Assembly (NCBI RefSeq): GCF_018127785.1
Contig: NZ_CP072390.1
Coordinates: 806,001-870,000, forward strand
Direction of reading: 5' to 3'
Source of the DNA: Prevotella scopos JCM 17725
GTDB taxonomy: Bacteria; Bacteroidota; Bacteroidia; Bacteroidales; Bacteroidaceae
DNA: 64,000 nucleotides
The notes under the pieces are model-generated. The model worked only from the letters and a program-made list of their open reading frames with translations. It searched no databases and had not been told where the DNA came from. Positions within the stretch are counted from its first letter, which is position 1. Each line of letters starts with the position of its first letter. Shown piece by piece: positions 63,491-64,000 of this stretch. Both the position numbers and the translations under genes were made by a program.

Positions 63491-64000
63491 CTATACTTCC
63501 ATATCCTCACTGCGCGGCTTCTTTGCCTTCTTTATGATTTTCTGTGATTCATTATTAGGACTGTTGTTTTCTCTTTCTGGGGCTGGCTGTGGCATTGGCT
63601 CTAAGATAAAGCCACCCTCATCATTGTTTTCGTTTTCATCAATAGGCTCTTCTTCCTTTTCTTGATGTCGGCGTCTAGAGATAACACCCTGTAATGAATC
63701 TGGTAAAGCATGACGAATCACTGTAGGCTGACAATTGTATGCTGTTGGATCAATTCCTTCGTCTGGATCTATTTGCCACTTAGCATGATACTTCTGGAAG
63801 GCCTTATCACGCATTAAGCTGTAAATAAACTCTCCACAGATAGGTAAGGCTGTCTTCGAACCTTGTCCTAAAGCACCTGTACGGAAGTGAATTGAGCGGT
63901 ATTCTCCACCTACCCATGCACCTACAACAAGCTTTGGACTGACTGCAATAAACCATGCGTCAGAGTGGTTATTACTTGTTCCTGTCTTTCCTCCCCAGTC
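63491..64000 (-). CDS. Class A penicillin-binding protein, C-terminal part (continues beyond the window)
   Basis: 170 codons are visible and the gene runs off the right edge. The first residues contain the transpeptidase box KTGT (GGKTGTSNNHSDAWF), then VVGAWVGGEYRSIHFRTGAL, as in PBP1A-type enzymes that polymerise and cross-link peptidoglycan. The tail is low-complexity, acidic then basic (EKEEEPIDENENND...). The N-terminal glycosyltransferase domain would lie outside. Confidence 0.85.
   Translation of the reverse strand, partial: DWGGKTGTSNNHSDAWFIAVSPKLVVGAWVGGEYRSIHFRTGALGQGSKTALPICGEFIYSLMRDKAFQKYHAKWQIDPDEGIDPTAYNCQPTVIRHALPDSLQGVISRRRHQEKEEEPIDENENNDEGGFILEPMPQPAPERENNSPNNESQKIIKKAKKPRSEDMEV

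Overview
The window reads as chromosomal DNA of an AT-rich Bacteroidota, most likely Prevotella (oral Prevotella such as the P. melaninogenica group would fit; the species is inference). Support: promoters of the Bacteroidota type (TAnnTTTG at -7, often with TTTG about 19-20 bp upstream), almost no Shine-Dalgarno sites, Bacteroidota-restricted families (DUF4199, DUF4230, DUF2723, DUF6452/DUF6048), the anaerobic genes nrfHA and nrdD, and a dense load of decayed insertion sequences.

Layout. 0-2.1 kb: buk-ptb pair. 2.2-6.8 kb: YwqK/MORN-like secreted protein, CapD/WbpM-type sugar dehydratase, nucleotidyltransferase. 7.2-8.3 kb: transposase relic split by a 282-bp MITE. 8.7-9.05 kb: SRP RNA and tRNA-Thr transcribed together. 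9.1-19 kb: DUF4199 protein plus GT2 glycosyltransferase, DUF6452/DUF6048 pair, ApbE, Crp/Fnr regulator, M3 peptidase, dCMP deaminase, S41 protease, 5-formyl-THF cyclo-ligase. 19-20.3 kb: decayed NUDIX and MATE genes. 20.3-25.3 kb: DUF4230 pair, Fur-purA, hisS. 25.6-33.3 kb: serine dehydratase, a nitrite-ammonification module (nrfH-nrfA-ccs1-ccsA), pncB. 33.5 kb: second MITE. 34-48.3 kb: housekeeping and envelope genes (MATE pump, subtilase, xseAB, ilvE, glyA, cupin, queG, deacetylase, DUF2723 protein).

48.8-55.2 kb is the accessory island. An intact IS256-family element sits inside an older deleted element. Two further remnants of that older element flank an Imm50-like immunity gene, two orphan lipoproteins, an unknown gene and a frameshifted scrap of an Rhs/YD-repeat protein. 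I read this as the wreck of a polymorphic-toxin locus with surviving cargo. 55.4-64 kb is core again: nrdD with a three-hairpin leader, HAD hydrolase, small Cys-rich protein, rplU-rpmA, lipoprotein, Pif1-like helicase and the 3' part of a class A penicillin-binding protein running off the right edge.

The least expected structure lies between the genes: (i) a pair of MITEs with terminal inverted repeats and perfect 8-bp target duplications; (ii) a 22-bp tandem-repeat family at four loci, two inside the MITEs and two free; (iii) a dispersed repeat of about 105 bp at three loci; (iv) a long inverted repeat built of 23-24-bp units between convergent genes; (v) three tandem hairpins in the nrdD leader. 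All calls come from reading the sequence; no database search was run.
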